NCBI GenBank assembly: GCA_015069605.1
Contig: SVII01000009.1
Coordinates: 1-50,954 of the forward strand
Direction: 5' to 3'
DNA length: 50,954 nucleotides
Source of the DNA: Clostridiales bacterium
Lineage (GTDB): Bacteria; Bacillota; Clostridia; Christensenellales; Borkfalkiaceae
Numbering within the stretch: position 1 is the stretch's first letter; each line of letters opens with the position of its first letter. Below are positions 50,751 to 50,954 of this stretch, one piece after another. Position numbers and translations under genes: made by a program. The notes beneath the pieces were generated by a model. The model worked only from the letters and a program-made list of their open reading frames with translations. It was not told where the DNA came from and did not search any database.

Positions 50751-50954
50751 ATGCGTTCTGAGGAATTTATTGCAACGATTTCACAAATGGCGGAGGATAC
50801 CGAGAAATTTGAAGAGGTTCGCAAGGGGATTCCTTTGGGTATGGACGTCGTGGGGAACGTGATGTTGGCGCAAAAACGCGCTACGCCGTTGACGACTCGT
50901 CATACCTGCGTAACAGGAATAAAACGTGTGAGTTTTATTCGCCGTTTGGTGATT
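50751..50954 (+). CDS. Start of a gene cut by the window edge, possibly FtsK/SpoIIIE-like
   Basis: 68 codons open to the window end. AGAGGAGG lies six bases before the ATG. The segment GIPLGMDVVGNVM followed by RHTCVTGIKRVSFIRRLVI recalls the strand before and the start of the nucleotide-binding core of FtsK/SpoIIIE-type ATPases (PLG.DV.G, then H.L..G), but the Walker A itself would be at or beyond the edge, or is altered. The assignment is weak; only the presence of a real gene start is well supported. Confidence 0.6.
   Translation, partial: MRSEEFIATISQMAEDTEKFEEVRKGIPLGMDVVGNVMLAQKRATPLTTRHTCVTGIKRVSFIRRLVI

Overview
The window looks like the chromosome of an uncultured, low-to-mid GC Gram-positive anaerobe, most likely a gut-type clostridial Firmicute. 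This is an inference from the content: AGGAGG-type ribosome binding sites, sigma-A promoters nearly all with a 17 bp spacer, many lipoproteins with an ...AAC or ..GC lipobox and a Ser/Asp/Glu-rich tether, BspA-type leucine-rich repeats, and the Firmicutes-style blocks pyrH-frr-uppS-cdsA-dxr-rseP and ylxM-ffh-rpsP-khpA-rimM. The standard genetic code fits, and no phage, insertion sequence or CRISPR array was seen.

Layout. 1-10.7 kb is a surface-protein region: a BspA-like lipoprotein, then a three-gene unit of a 2521-residue membrane-anchored subtilisin-type protease with about 770 residues of BspA repeats, an acidic/Lys-rich intracellular protein and a small zinc-ribbon protein. 10.9-15.2 kb (minus) is a 1426-residue lipoprotein with GLUG-like and F.G.W modules. 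15.4-17.8 kb is a redox operon: a membrane protein ending in a CXXC tail, a NapH/CcoG-like polyferredoxin membrane protein and a TlpA-like thioredoxin. Facing it (17.9-24.0 kb, minus) is a four-lipoprotein operon, one member of which carries a second TlpA domain. Together these suggest electron transfer from the cytoplasm across the membrane to thiol chemistry at the cell surface.

24.2-26.3 kb holds nagB (minus), tRNA-Ser(GCU) followed by an odd 145 bp element whose ends copy the tRNA 3' region, and ppa. 26.6-31.0 kb has three tandem paralogous polytopic membrane proteins of a family I do not recognise, with highly-expressed-type codon use; the third has a cytosol-type tail ending in a zinc ribbon nearly identical in layout to the one at 10.4 kb. 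31.2-31.3 kb is a 36 bp tandem repeat, followed by a BspA-like lipoprotein with Cys-rich repeats.

34.7-48.1 kb is mostly housekeeping: proS (type 3), a cytidylate-kinase-like protein, a MATE exporter, the pyrH to rseP operon (nucleotide, ribosome recycling, isoprenoid and phospholipid synthesis, site-2 protease), then ylxM-ffh-rpsP-khpA and rimM. A convergent thiT follows, behind a TPP-riboswitch-like leader and terminator. The end carries a YfbR-like nucleotidase, an HtrA-type lipoprotein protease and the start of a gene cut off by the window edge.

Starts were corrected wherever a ribosome binding site clearly favoured an internal ATG. Domain assignments come from reading motifs, not from database searches.
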